A stretch of DNA of 5,289 bases from Betaproteobacteria bacterium (lineage in GTDB: Bacteria; Pseudomonadota; Gammaproteobacteria; Burkholderiales; SG8-41). Of the stretch, positions 1-5,289 are shown one piece after another. The stretch covers positions 1 to 5,289 of the forward strand of contig JANXRI010000469.1 of the NCBI GenBank assembly GCA_025353085.1. The letters run 5' to 3'. The position numbers and the translations under genes are program-made. The first letter of the stretch is position 1. Each line of letters starts with the position of its first letter. A model generated the notes under the pieces. The model ran no database searches. It was not told the origin of the DNA and worked only from the letters and a program-made list of their open reading frames with translations.

Positions 1-223
1 GTTCGCGCGCGAACGCATGCTCTTCGAGTATCGTCTCGTCGCTCCAGCGTTGCGGGCGATAAAACTTGGCGACCAATATCGCGCCGTCGTCGCGCCACAC
101 CTGGTAGACGCGGTTTTCGAAACTGTTCAGCGGGTACTGGCGGCCATCGCAGCGGTGACCGCAGCTCTCGACGGCGTCGAGAATCAGGTCGGGCGTCAGG
201 TTTTGATAAGGCTGTGCGGACAT
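1..223 (-). CDS. srkA: SrkA/YihE-type stress response serine/threonine kinase, N-terminal part (cut by window edge)
   Basis: The 74 visible residues match the N-terminus of the SrkA (YihE, formerly RdoA) family as I know it: an opening like NLTPDLILDAVES, then NSFENRVYQV (about 33-42) and VAKFYRPQRW (51-60), followed by an acidic ILEEHAFARE. In this kinase-like fold, related to choline and aminoglycoside kinases, Lys53 in VAKFYRP is the expected ATP-binding lysine of the N-lobe. The E. coli protein is a cytoplasmic Ser/Thr kinase that protects stressed cells; the same role here is inferred. The ATG (223-221) is preceded by GGGGAGA about 10 bases upstream, a good ribosome-binding site. The gene lies 40 bases after the porin stop on the same strand, with no clear terminator between, so cotranscription is possible. 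The catalytic loop and the C-lobe are outside the window, so intactness cannot be judged. Confidence 0.92.
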   Translation of the reverse strand, partial: MSAQPYQNLTPDLILDAVESCGHRCDGRQYPLNSFENRVYQVWRDDGAILVAKFYRPQRWSDETILEEHAFARE

Positions 224-233
224 GGCCACCGAA

Positions 234-240
234 TCTCCCC
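234..240 (-). promoter_or_regulatory. Ribosome-binding site of srkA
   Basis: Read on the minus strand this is GGGGAGA, ending 10 bases before the ATG at 223. It supports that ATG as the srkA start. Confidence 0.6.
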
Positions 241-263
241 TGTCGGCTCGCATCGACTGCGGT

Positions 264-1625
264 TCACAGTTCCGCGTGCACGCGCAGACCGAAAAAATTG
301 GCAGGTCCGCGATCCGCGTTATAGCCCGGATTGCGAATGTACTGATAGTCCAGCGTGAACCACAGGTTGCGCGCCGCCTTCACACTGTAGTACGTCTCGA
401 AGATCTGCTCGCTGCGATAATTCAGGCGCCCGTCGCCGAGAAAGAACCCCTGGCCGCCGCGCGCGAGATAATCCCGATGTGACGGCGACAGGCCGTTTGC
501 TACCACGGCGATCCCCACTTCGTCCCCGCCTCGTTGCCAACTCGCGCCCTTAATGACAGTGCCAGCGGCGATTGAGCGATCGATTTCGGTGAATGCATAG
601 GTTTCAGTCCTGCCGTCATGGCCGCTGATACGCGCAAAGAAACCCACGTCGCGCGTCAACTCGTGTTCGAGGTTGACGCCGGCGCCTATCTTGGCGTGGG
701 CAGTGCGCACTTGGGTAAGATCCGGCACGCCGCCGGTCACAGCCGACCGCCCAACCGCGTCATTGAAGCTGCCCATCACGGCTTGATTGCGAAAAGCAAG
801 CACGCGCACGCGCCCGCTTTGGCCGCCCAGCCGGTAGCTGTGCTCGGCTTCGATCACATCGCCATAAGTCGACAGGATGCGCGAGTCGAGCGGCAGGCCG
901 TTCGATTCCTTCGGCTGCTCGAAGCGGCCCGCGCGCACTGCCCACTCGGGCGTCACGTATTCGAGTGCCGCGCCCCACGTGTAACCACGCGCATCGGCGG
1001 GAAAATCCCACGCGCCGTAAGTAATCAATGCCCAGTTCAGAAATGCCCGGCGCGGTTCGCGCGTGTACTTGTTGTGATCGAAGATATCCAGCGCCGAGAC
1101 GTTGCCCAGCGTGAGCACCGCACGATTCGCCTCCACGCTTCCGCCGAGCTGATTCAGATCGGAGGCGACCGCTTCAGTGCCGCCGCCGAATCCCCACGTC
1201 TGGCGCAAAAAGGCGCGCGCGCGGTAAAAAGTCGGATTGGCGCCGGAGGACCGCGCAATTTCACCGTTGTTGAAACCGCCGAGGCCTTTCAATTCGGAAA
1301 ACGGCACGCCGAGCGCCATTTCCGGATTGACGTAGATTTCACCCCCTGTCCACGGCCGCACGCCGGCATATAACGTAGCCGTCACCGTGCGGCTGTTTTC
1401 GCGGTTGGTTAAGAGGCTGCTCGGCCCCGTATACGGCGCGTCGAAATGCGGCTTGTGCTGAACAATGGCCGTCGTTTGCAGTTTGAGCTGCCACGCTTCG
1501 AAGACTTCGTCAGCGCAGAATGCCGGAATCGAGTTGACTGAAAATATCGCCAACACAAAATAAAATATGACCGCACGAGAATGAAAGATTTGCATAAAAT
1601 TCATAAATTGCATAGATGACAGCAT
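264..1625 (-). CDS. OprB-type carbohydrate porin, outer membrane
   Basis: This 453-residue protein is predicted to be an outer-membrane beta-barrel of the OprB carbohydrate-selective porin family, allowing diffusion of sugars or other small solutes. Residues 1-38 are a signal peptide: a hydrophobic core at about 18-33 and a probable cleavage near AFCA-DE (37/38). The mature part carries family hallmarks: QTTAIVQHKPHFDAPY early on, RPWTGGEIYVNPEMALG, an RAFLRQTWGFGG stretch, then RDYLARGGQGFFLGDG (384-399) and DYQYIRNPGYNADRGP (426-441) near the C-terminus. Length fits the family. The last residue is Leu (HAEL) rather than the usual aromatic, although the final strand still alternates. The N-terminus has four in-frame Met codons (1, 5, 8, 11), none with a strong Shine-Dalgarno, so the exact start is uncertain; starting at Met11 (1595) would give a more usual signal peptide. 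Substrate cannot be inferred. Confidence 0.88.
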   Translation of the reverse strand: MLSSMQFMNFMQIFHSRAVIFYFVLAIFSVNSIPAFCADEVFEAWQLKLQTTAIVQHKPHFDAPYTGPSSLLTNRENSRTVTATLYAGVRPWTGGEIYVNPEMALGVPFSELKGLGGFNNGEIARSSGANPTFYRARAFLRQTWGFGGGTEAVASDLNQLGGSVEANRAVLTLGNVSALDIFDHNKYTREPRRAFLNWALITYGAWDFPADARGYTWGAALEYVTPEWAVRAGRFEQPKESNGLPLDSRILSTYGDVIEAEHSYRLGGQSGRVRVLAFRNQAVMGSFNDAVGRSAVTGGVPDLTQVRTAHAKIGAGVNLEHELTRDVGFFARISGHDGRTETYAFTEIDRSIAAGTVIKGASWQRGGDEVGIAVVANGLSPSHRDYLARGGQGFFLGDGRLNYRSEQIFETYYSVKAARNLWFTLDYQYIRNPGYNADRGPANFFGLRVHAEL

Positions 1626-1628
1626 GCG

Positions 1629-1663
1629 ATTTTAACCCTGCAACCGCCGCGGGACGTTAAAAT
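1629..1663. repeat. 8-bp perfect inverted repeat upstream of the porin start
   Basis: ATTTTAAC at 1629-1636 is the exact reverse complement of GTTAAAAT at 1656-1663. The 19-base GC-rich spacer includes CCGCGG. The left arm ends only 3 bases before the porin start codon. Each arm contains a TAAAAT hexamer, so it could be an operator, a pair of opposed -10 boxes, or chance. Confidence 0.5.
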
Positions 1664-1782
1664 TTGGCTGCGCCCCTCTACAAAATAGAACGGCAACCGT
1701 GCTCACCGCATTCGCTCACGCCGACGGCACCGACCGACAGCAGCGGTACAGCGCGACACGACGTTGCGGAAAAAGAATTCCT

Positions 1783-1788
1783 TAAAAT
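1783..1788 (+). promoter_or_regulatory. Possible -10 box for corA
   Basis: TAAAAT followed by CCGGCGG, one mismatch from TATAAT. It would place the transcript start near 1795, about 43 bases before the corA ATG. A good -35 at 16-18 bases is not visible; TTGCGG at 1764-1769 is only 13 bases upstream. Tentative. Confidence 0.3.
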
Positions 1789-1837
1789 CCGGCGGCCTCC
1801 ATTGCAATGTTGATCCAGAAAATTACGGGATACTTTT

Positions 1838-2806
1838 ATGCTGATCAGCTGCGTTGCGTACGAAGACGGTAAAAAACTCGCCAATATCTCCCAGGAAGAC
1901 ATCCGACAATATGTGTCCCGGCCGGAATGCTTCGTGTGGGTCGCGTTGTACGAGCCCACCCCCGGGGAGCTTGCCGAAATGCAGCGGGAGTTCGGCCTGC
2001 ATGAACTGGCGGTGGAAGACGCGCAACACGGCCATCAGCGCCCCAAGATCGAAGAATATGGCGATTCGCTGTTCGCCGTCCTGCATACCGTTGAAATCAT
2101 CGATGATGAACTGCAATTCGGCGAGGTCGATGTCTTTGTCGGCCGCAACTATGTGTTATCGGTTCGCAACCGGTCCAAACAAGGGTTTAAGAACGTGCGC
2201 GAACGCTGTGAGCGCGAGCCGGAGCTGCTCAGGCAAGGCTCGAGTTTTGTCCTGTATGCGCTCATGGACACCGTGGTCGACCGTTATTTTCCCGTGCTCG
2301 ACGCGCTCGAAATAGAACTCGAAAAAGTCGAGGAAAAAATGTTCGCCGGCGCTGCCAACAGCCGCTTCAATATCGAGGCGCTGTATCAACTCAAACAGAA
2401 GCTCATGACGCTCAAGCACGCCGTTGGGCCGCTGCTGGAGGCGACCGGCAAGCTGTGGGGCGGTCGTGTGCCCCAGCTTTGCGCGGCGACCCAGGAATAT
2501 TTCCGCGACGTCTACGATCACCTCTTTCGGATCAATCAGTCAATCGACAGCCTGCGCGACATGGTGGTCACCGCCGTATCGGTCAACCTATCGCTGACAG
2601 CCGTGCAGGAGAACGAGACCACCAAGCGCTTGGCCGCTTATGCTGCGCTCATTGGCGTACCCACCATGATCGCCGGGATTTACGGCATGAATTTCGAGCA
2701 TATGCCCGAGCTTAAGTTTCTTTACGGTTATCCGCTGACGGTTGCCGCAATGGTCGCCATCGACGGTTATTTGTATTTTCGCTTTCGCAAGTCCGGATGG
2801 CTCTAA
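1838..2806 (+). CDS. corA: CorA magnesium/cobalt transporter
   Basis: A complete 322-residue CorA-family inner-membrane channel for Mg2+, which in this family can also carry Co2+ and Ni2+. The signature YGMN motif is at 282-285, at the end of the first membrane helix (about 263-281, rich in Ala, Ile and Gly). The periplasmic loop FEHMPELKF follows, then the second helix (about 297-314) and the short basic tail FRFRKSGWL, a typical CorA ending. The N-terminal cytoplasmic domain carries the family stretch LHELAVEDAQHGHQRPKIEEYGD, and residues about 140-250 form the long helical region rich in Glu, Lys and Leu that makes the funnel in known structures. The protein would act as a homopentamer. 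The ATG at 1838 is the natural start; the site before it (GGGA about 8 bases upstream) is weak. The gene stands alone on plus and converges on the unknown gene at 2867. Confidence 0.96.
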   Translation: MLISCVAYEDGKKLANISQEDIRQYVSRPECFVWVALYEPTPGELAEMQREFGLHELAVEDAQHGHQRPKIEEYGDSLFAVLHTVEIIDDELQFGEVDVFVGRNYVLSVRNRSKQGFKNVRERCEREPELLRQGSSFVLYALMDTVVDRYFPVLDALEIELEKVEEKMFAGAANSRFNIEALYQLKQKLMTLKHAVGPLLEATGKLWGGRVPQLCAATQEYFRDVYDHLFRINQSIDSLRDMVVTAVSVNLSLTAVQENETTKRLAAYAALIGVPTMIAGIYGMNFEHMPELKFLYGYPLTVAAMVAIDGYLYFRFRKSGWL

Positions 2807-2830
2807 AGACTGCGGAGCACAGACAAGCGT

Positions 2831-2864
2831 AAAACCAATGCCAAATTGGCCCGCCGACACGGCG
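2831..2864 (-). terminator. Weak hairpins between convergent corA and the unknown gene
   Basis: Read on the minus strand after the stop at 2867, CGCCG-TGT-CGGCG forms a 5-bp stem (2864-2852). It is followed by CCAAT-TTGGC-ATTGG (2849-2835) and then TTTT (2834-2831). Either hairpin is short, and the T-run is only four bases, so intrinsic termination is possible but not convincing. Nothing comparable was seen for corA on plus. Confidence 0.3.
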
Positions 2865-2866
2865 CG

Positions 2867-3952
2867 TCAGTGCCGCGACGGTGGGGGGCCCGTCACCTGG
2901 ATGTCACGCGCCCGTGCGAACCATACTTGGCCTTTGGCGTCGAGCGCCGGCAAGACGGTCTGCGCATAAAACACATTGCTGATGCGGCAATCGGCGAGCA
3001 TGCCGCCGATGGCGCTCAGCACCGCCGCCAGATCGTCCAGCGGATGCAGGGGCCAGCGAAAGCCGTCGTTCAACGTATCTTCAAATGGCGAACTGAGAGA
3101 GATCCGGATGTCGCCGTCGTCATGCGCACTGATCACAGCATCAGGATCTCCAGTGGTGCCTCGCATGCGTCTCACTGCATTGCTCGCAAACAAATTAAAC
3201 GCAGCCTCGAGTTGCGCGTAGCGTCCAGCCTGTCCTGCATGGAGCACGTCGAGCGGCGGGCGCGCGAGCGGCAGCACTTCGATATCGGGCTGTGCAAGCT
3301 GGGCCGCGAGCGCACGGGTCAGCGGCATGCCCCACACCCCGATGTTGGACGCGGTTTCCACGAATGAGGGTTCGGCCGCCGGCGCAATCGCCGCGCCGAC
3401 GATGAACCGCAGGTGCACATGCTCGCCGGGTTCGGCAATCACAATCGCGCTGGGCGGCAGTTCGCGGCGCGTCGCGCCGGCATCCCGGGTCCAGGCGTAA
3501 ATCTCGCCCGGTTGAACAGCCTCGAGGGTCGCCAGCGAGCACAATGCATTGCCGAGACCGAAATTCCGCGCCGGCCCGAGCGCGCCGTGCTGTTTAAATA
3601 ACGCGGCGATCGCCGCGATGTCGGGAATGACGCCGGGAACACTGGCCGGCCGCCGGCTGCCGGTAACGATCACGAGCGGCAAGGCGAACACCCGCGCAAC
3701 GACGGCCCCATCGTTTGAAGGTGCACCGACATGATTCGCGGCGTCGCATACGACCTGCCACAATTTTGCGTACGCGGCGTGCGCTGGCGCATCGCGCAAT
3801 GCGCGTGCGATTGCCGCGTCATCGTGGCGGGCCAACAGGCAATCCAGGGCGAGGTGTAACGTTGCCGGAGCGCCGACCCCTGCCAGTACGCTGGTCGCAG
3901 AGCCGTGACCGTAAACACGGGGATCCGGTAATTCAGTCAAGCCGGATGCCAA
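2867..3952 (-). CDS. Protein of unknown function, 361 residues, coupled to the Bug gene
   Basis: I do not recognise a family. The protein is soluble-looking, Ala- and Pro-rich, with no signal peptide or membrane helix. Stretches that look like folded core include LPLVIVTG (91-98), HGALGPARNFGLGNALCS (122-139), GEHVHLRFIVGAAIAP (176-191), GVWGMPL (205-211), and a C-terminal part with LFASNAVRRMRG (254-265), ISAHDDGDIRISLSSPF (274-290) and RWPLHPLDDL (299-308). It is a genuine gene rather than a shadow: it is long, uninterrupted, has a normal amino-acid mix and no better frame opposes it. The reading frame has no ATG start; the first candidate is TTG at 3952, just after an in-frame TGA, overlapping the upstream Bug gene by 20 bases. 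TTG at 3940 or GTG at 3916 are alternatives; none has a clear ribosome-binding site. Translational coupling to the Bug gene is likely. Function should not be assumed from the neighbours. Confidence 0.75.
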   Translation of the reverse strand: MASGLTELPDPRVYGHGSATSVLAGVGAPATLHLALDCLLARHDDAAIARALRDAPAHAAYAKLWQVVCDAANHVGAPSNDGAVVARVFALPLVIVTGSRRPASVPGVIPDIAAIAALFKQHGALGPARNFGLGNALCSLATLEAVQPGEIYAWTRDAGATRRELPPSAIVIAEPGEHVHLRFIVGAAIAPAAEPSFVETASNIGVWGMPLTRALAAQLAQPDIEVLPLARPPLDVLHAGQAGRYAQLEAAFNLFASNAVRRMRGTTGDPDAVISAHDDGDIRISLSSPFEDTLNDGFRWPLHPLDDLAAVLSAIGGMLADCRISNVFYAQTVLPALDAKGQVWFARARDIQVTGPPPSRH

Positions 3953-4940
3953 GCGACTTGATCAGCTGATCCCACTTCGCGATATCGACGCGGATGTCGG
4001 AGGCGAATTGCTGTGGCGTGGCGGTGGCGAATTCAACGCCGAGGTTGCCGATGCGCTGTTGCACTTCAGGCAACTGCAACACCCGATTGAGTTCCGCATT
4101 CAAGCGCGTGACGATATCAGGCGGCGTGCCGGCGGGCGCAATCAGACCCTGCCACTGCGCCGCTTCGTAACCGGGCAATCCGGCCGATTCGGCCATTGTC
4201 GGGATCTCGGCCGCCACACTCGCGCGTTTGCCGCTCGTTACCGCGAGTGCCTTCAGGCGGCCGGCGCGCACGTGCGGGAGTGCGGCCGCGAGTATCGGCA
4301 GATTCATCATGATTTGGCCGCCCATTACATCAGTCAACGCCTGCGCGGTGTTTTTGTACGGCACCTCGACGATGTCCACTTTTGCCATCGCCTTGAAATA
4401 CTCGACGAACAAATGGCTGGGCGCGCCTTTACCAGAGGACGAATAATCGAGCTTCCCGGGCTGCTCCCTTGCGAGTTTGATCAGCGCTTTGACGTCGTTG
4501 ACCGGCAGCGTCGGGTGCACGACGAGCACGCTCGGAATAAAACCGATGCGGCCGACCGGCACGAAATCCCTCAGCGTGTCGTATGCGGGCTTCGCGTAAA
4601 GACTCGGCGCAACCGCCCATGAAGTCGAACCCAGCAGCAAGGTATAACCATCGGGCGCCGCCTTGGCGACGAGTTGCGCGCCGATGACCCCGCCCGCGCC
4701 TTCGCGGTTTTCCACTACGATCTGCTGGCCGAAAGTTTCAGTGAATTTCGGCCCGAGCGTGCGCGCGAAGACGTCGCTGCCGCTCCCCGCGGAAAACGGC
4801 ACGATGATGCGGATGGGTTTGGTGGGATAGGTTTGCGCGTAAGTACCGCCGTGCGGCGCCAACGCCATCGCGGCGAACGCACTAAGGATGAAGGATGAGG
4901 GATGAAGGATGAATAAATCCAAAGCTCGCTTACTTCGCAT
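3933..4940 (-). CDS. Bug/TctC-family periplasmic solute-binding protein
   Basis: A complete 335-residue binding protein of the Bug (TctC) family of tripartite tricarboxylate transporters, which bind carboxylates and related small molecules in the periplasm. Family features in order: YPTKPIRIIVPF (38-49) right after the signal peptide; the ligand-loop PFSAGSGSD (48-56); QIVVENREGAGGVIGA (73-88); APDGYTLLLG (95-104); LDYSSSGKGAPSHL (164-177); VPYKNTAQALTDVMGGQI (193-210); GRLKALAVTSGKR (227-239); IPTMAESAGLPGYE (246-259); and the ending AKWDQLIKSLGIRLD. The signal peptide is MRSKR plus a hydrophobic core, cleaved near TYA-QTYP (35/36). ATG 4940 is chosen because GGGAG lies 8 bases upstream; in-frame ATGs at 4955 and 4976 would add up to 12 residues and spoil the signal peptide's n-region. 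Codons 10-19 of the signal peptide are made of a heptanucleotide repeat. Ligand unknown; no TctA/TctB seen. Confidence 0.93.
   Translation of the reverse strand: MRSKRALDLFILHPSSFILSAFAAMALAPHGGTYAQTYPTKPIRIIVPFSAGSGSDVFARTLGPKFTETFGQQIVVENREGAGGVIGAQLVAKAAPDGYTLLLGSTSWAVAPSLYAKPAYDTLRDFVPVGRIGFIPSVLVVHPTLPVNDVKALIKLAREQPGKLDYSSSGKGAPSHLFVEYFKAMAKVDIVEVPYKNTAQALTDVMGGQIMMNLPILAAALPHVRAGRLKALAVTSGKRASVAAEIPTMAESAGLPGYEAAQWQGLIAPAGTPPDIVTRLNAELNRVLQLPEVQQRIGNLGVEFATATPQQFASDIRVDIAKWDQLIKSLGIRLD
4885..4912. repeat. Tandem heptanucleotide repeat, four units, inside the Bug signal-peptide coding region
   Basis: Four 7-base units lie end to end on plus: AGGATGA, AGGATGA, GGGATGA, AGGATGA. On the coding (minus) strand they read as TCATCCT-type units and give the peptide FILHPSSFIL. 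Three units make 21 bases, or seven residues, hence the FILHPSS periodicity. A unit gain or loss changes length by 7 bases and would shift the frame. Confidence 0.9.
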
Positions 4941-4948
4941 ATCGAGTG

Positions 4949-4953
4949 CTCCC
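4949..4953 (-). promoter_or_regulatory. Ribosome-binding site deciding the Bug gene start
   Basis: Minus-strand GGGAG, 8 bases before the ATG at 4940-4938. It favours this start over the upstream ATGs at 4955 and 4976; the latter lies within the inverted repeat copy. Confidence 0.6.
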
Positions 4954-4968
4954 ATTGCCGTTGATTTT

Positions 4969-4987
4969 TCCTTCATCCTTCACCCTT
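4969..4987. repeat. Inverted, degenerate copy of the heptanucleotide repeat
   Basis: TCCTTCA twice, then CCCTT, is the reverse complement of the AGGATGA-type repeat at 4885-4912. The 19 bases match 4884-4902 in inverted orientation with two mismatches, and TTCATCCTTCA (4972-4982) is the exact complement of TGAAGGATGAA (4903-4913). It fills most of the gap between the two Bug genes. Confidence 0.8.
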
Positions 4988-4991
4988 GGCT

Positions 4992-5289
4992 TCAATCAAC
5001 CCGCGCGCCCGAAGCCTTGACGATTTTTTCCCACTTGGCCAGATCGCGCTTAATGAGCGCTTCGAAGTCCGCGGGCGTACCGCCTGCGGCCTCGGCACCC
5101 TGCGCACCCAGCAAGTCGCGCAGGGCGGGTGTTTTAAGCGCGACGTTGAGGTCTGCATTAAGACGCGCGATGACGGGCTTCGGAGTGCCGCGCGGCGCGA
5201 CGATGCCGAACCAGTTGATTACTTCATAGCCCGGCACCGTCTCGCCTATTGTCGGCAGCTCGGGCATCGCGGCGGCGCGCTTCGGACCG
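4992..5289 (-). CDS. Second Bug/TctC-family solute-binding protein, C-terminal part (cut by window edge)
   Basis: The visible 98 codons are the C-terminal end of another Bug-family periplasmic binding protein. The frame is open to the right edge, reading GPKRAAAMPELPTIGETVPGYE, which is the conserved (S)xKRxxxxPxxPTxxExxPGYE segment of the family, then INWFGIVAPRGTPKPVIARLNADLN and the typical ending DFEALIKRDLAKWEKIVKASGARVD. The start codon is beyond the window; the internal Met of AAAMPEL is not a start because conserved residues precede it. It resembles the downstream Bug protein in layout (shared PGYE, W.G..AP.GTP, RLNA.LN, D.AKW..I.K..G.R.D) but differs at many positions, so it is an old paralogue rather than a recent copy. 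Its stop is about 51 bases before the ATG of the downstream gene on the same strand, consistent with one transcript. Confidence 0.93.
   Translation of the reverse strand, partial: GPKRAAAMPELPTIGETVPGYEVINWFGIVAPRGTPKPVIARLNADLNVALKTPALRDLLGAQGAEAAGGTPADFEALIKRDLAKWEKIVKASGARVD

Larger units (their letters stand above)
1626..1837. promoter_or_regulatory. Divergent intergenic region between porin and corA
   Basis: These 212 bases separate two genes transcribed away from each other, so promoters for both should lie here. I see no gene, no tRNA and no clear terminator. TAAAAT hexamers occur in three places (about 1629-1634 on minus, 1658-1663 and 1783-1788 on plus), and a 10-bp perfect palindrome CATTGCAATG sits at 1800-1809. 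No convincing -35/-10 pair with normal spacing was found by eye. The leader before corA is too short for an Mg2+-sensing riboswitch if transcription starts near 1795. Confidence 0.55.

Noticed and set aside
273..284. Perfect 12-bp palindrome CGCGTGCACGCG near the porin stop
   Set aside because: It lies within the codons for RVHAE in a GC-rich gene, has no T-run, and is easily explained by codon use.
618..1373. Long open frame on plus (251 residues) antisense to the porin
   Set aside because: It is a shadow of the GC-rich porin gene; its peptide is Arg/His/Ala-rich with no recognisable motif, while the minus frame shows clear porin family features.
1800..1809. 10-bp palindrome CATTGCAATG upstream of corA
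   Set aside because: Short, single and without a matching half-site nearby; noted in the intergenic entry but not enough to call an operator.
1795..1837. Possible Mg2+-sensing riboswitch ahead of corA
   Set aside because: The leader from the only -10-like box is about 43 bases, too short for an M-box, and no matching helices were seen.
3960..3971. Perfect 12-bp palindrome GATCAGCTGATC just before the TTG start of the unknown gene
   Set aside because: It encodes conserved-looking residues near the Bug C-terminus (DQLI) and has no other support as an operator or RNA element; a similar 10-base string at the corA start appears to be chance.
4008..4622. Open frame on plus (204 residues) antisense to the Bug gene
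   Set aside because: Composition is Arg/His-rich and the opposite strand encodes unmistakable Bug-family motifs throughout.
4885..4987. Possible CRISPR array from the repeated heptamers
   Set aside because: The units are 7 bases and directly adjacent, with no spacers of regular length and no cas genes.

Overview
The window looks like a piece of a GC-rich betaproteobacterial chromosome, probably Burkholderiales or a relative. This rests on two Bug-type (TctC) periplasmic solute-binding proteins, a family greatly expanded in that group, together with an OprB-type porin, a CorA transporter and the start of an SrkA/YihE kinase. No mobile element, RNA gene, CRISPR array or phage gene was seen. 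The genus cannot be read from the sequence.

Layout: positions 1-223 (minus strand) hold the first 74 codons of srkA, whose 3' part runs off the left edge. Forty bases upstream of it, 264-1625 (minus) encodes a complete carbohydrate-porin-like outer-membrane protein. A 212-base divergent intergenic region (1626-1837) carries TAAAAT boxes and an 8-bp perfect inverted repeat next to the porin start. Then 1838-2806 (plus) is a complete corA. It converges on a minus-strand cluster read from right to left: the C-terminal 98 codons of a Bug protein (4992-5289, cut by the right edge), a complete second Bug protein (3933-4940), and a 361-residue protein I do not recognise (2867-3952), which starts inside the end of the second Bug gene.

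Functionally this is an envelope and transport neighbourhood. The porin would let small solutes cross the outer membrane, the Bug proteins would bind organic acids or related ligands in the periplasm, and CorA would move Mg2+ (or Co2+/Ni2+) across the inner membrane. No TctA or TctB membrane partner is present, so the Bug proteins are either orphans or served by genes outside the window.

The most unusual structure is a heptanucleotide repeat (AGGATGA-type). Four tandem units lie inside the signal-peptide coding sequence of the complete Bug gene, and a shorter inverted copy lies in the gap before it. The two copies bracket the likely ribosome-binding site and start codon. Nothing here amounts to a recognisable new multi-gene system.
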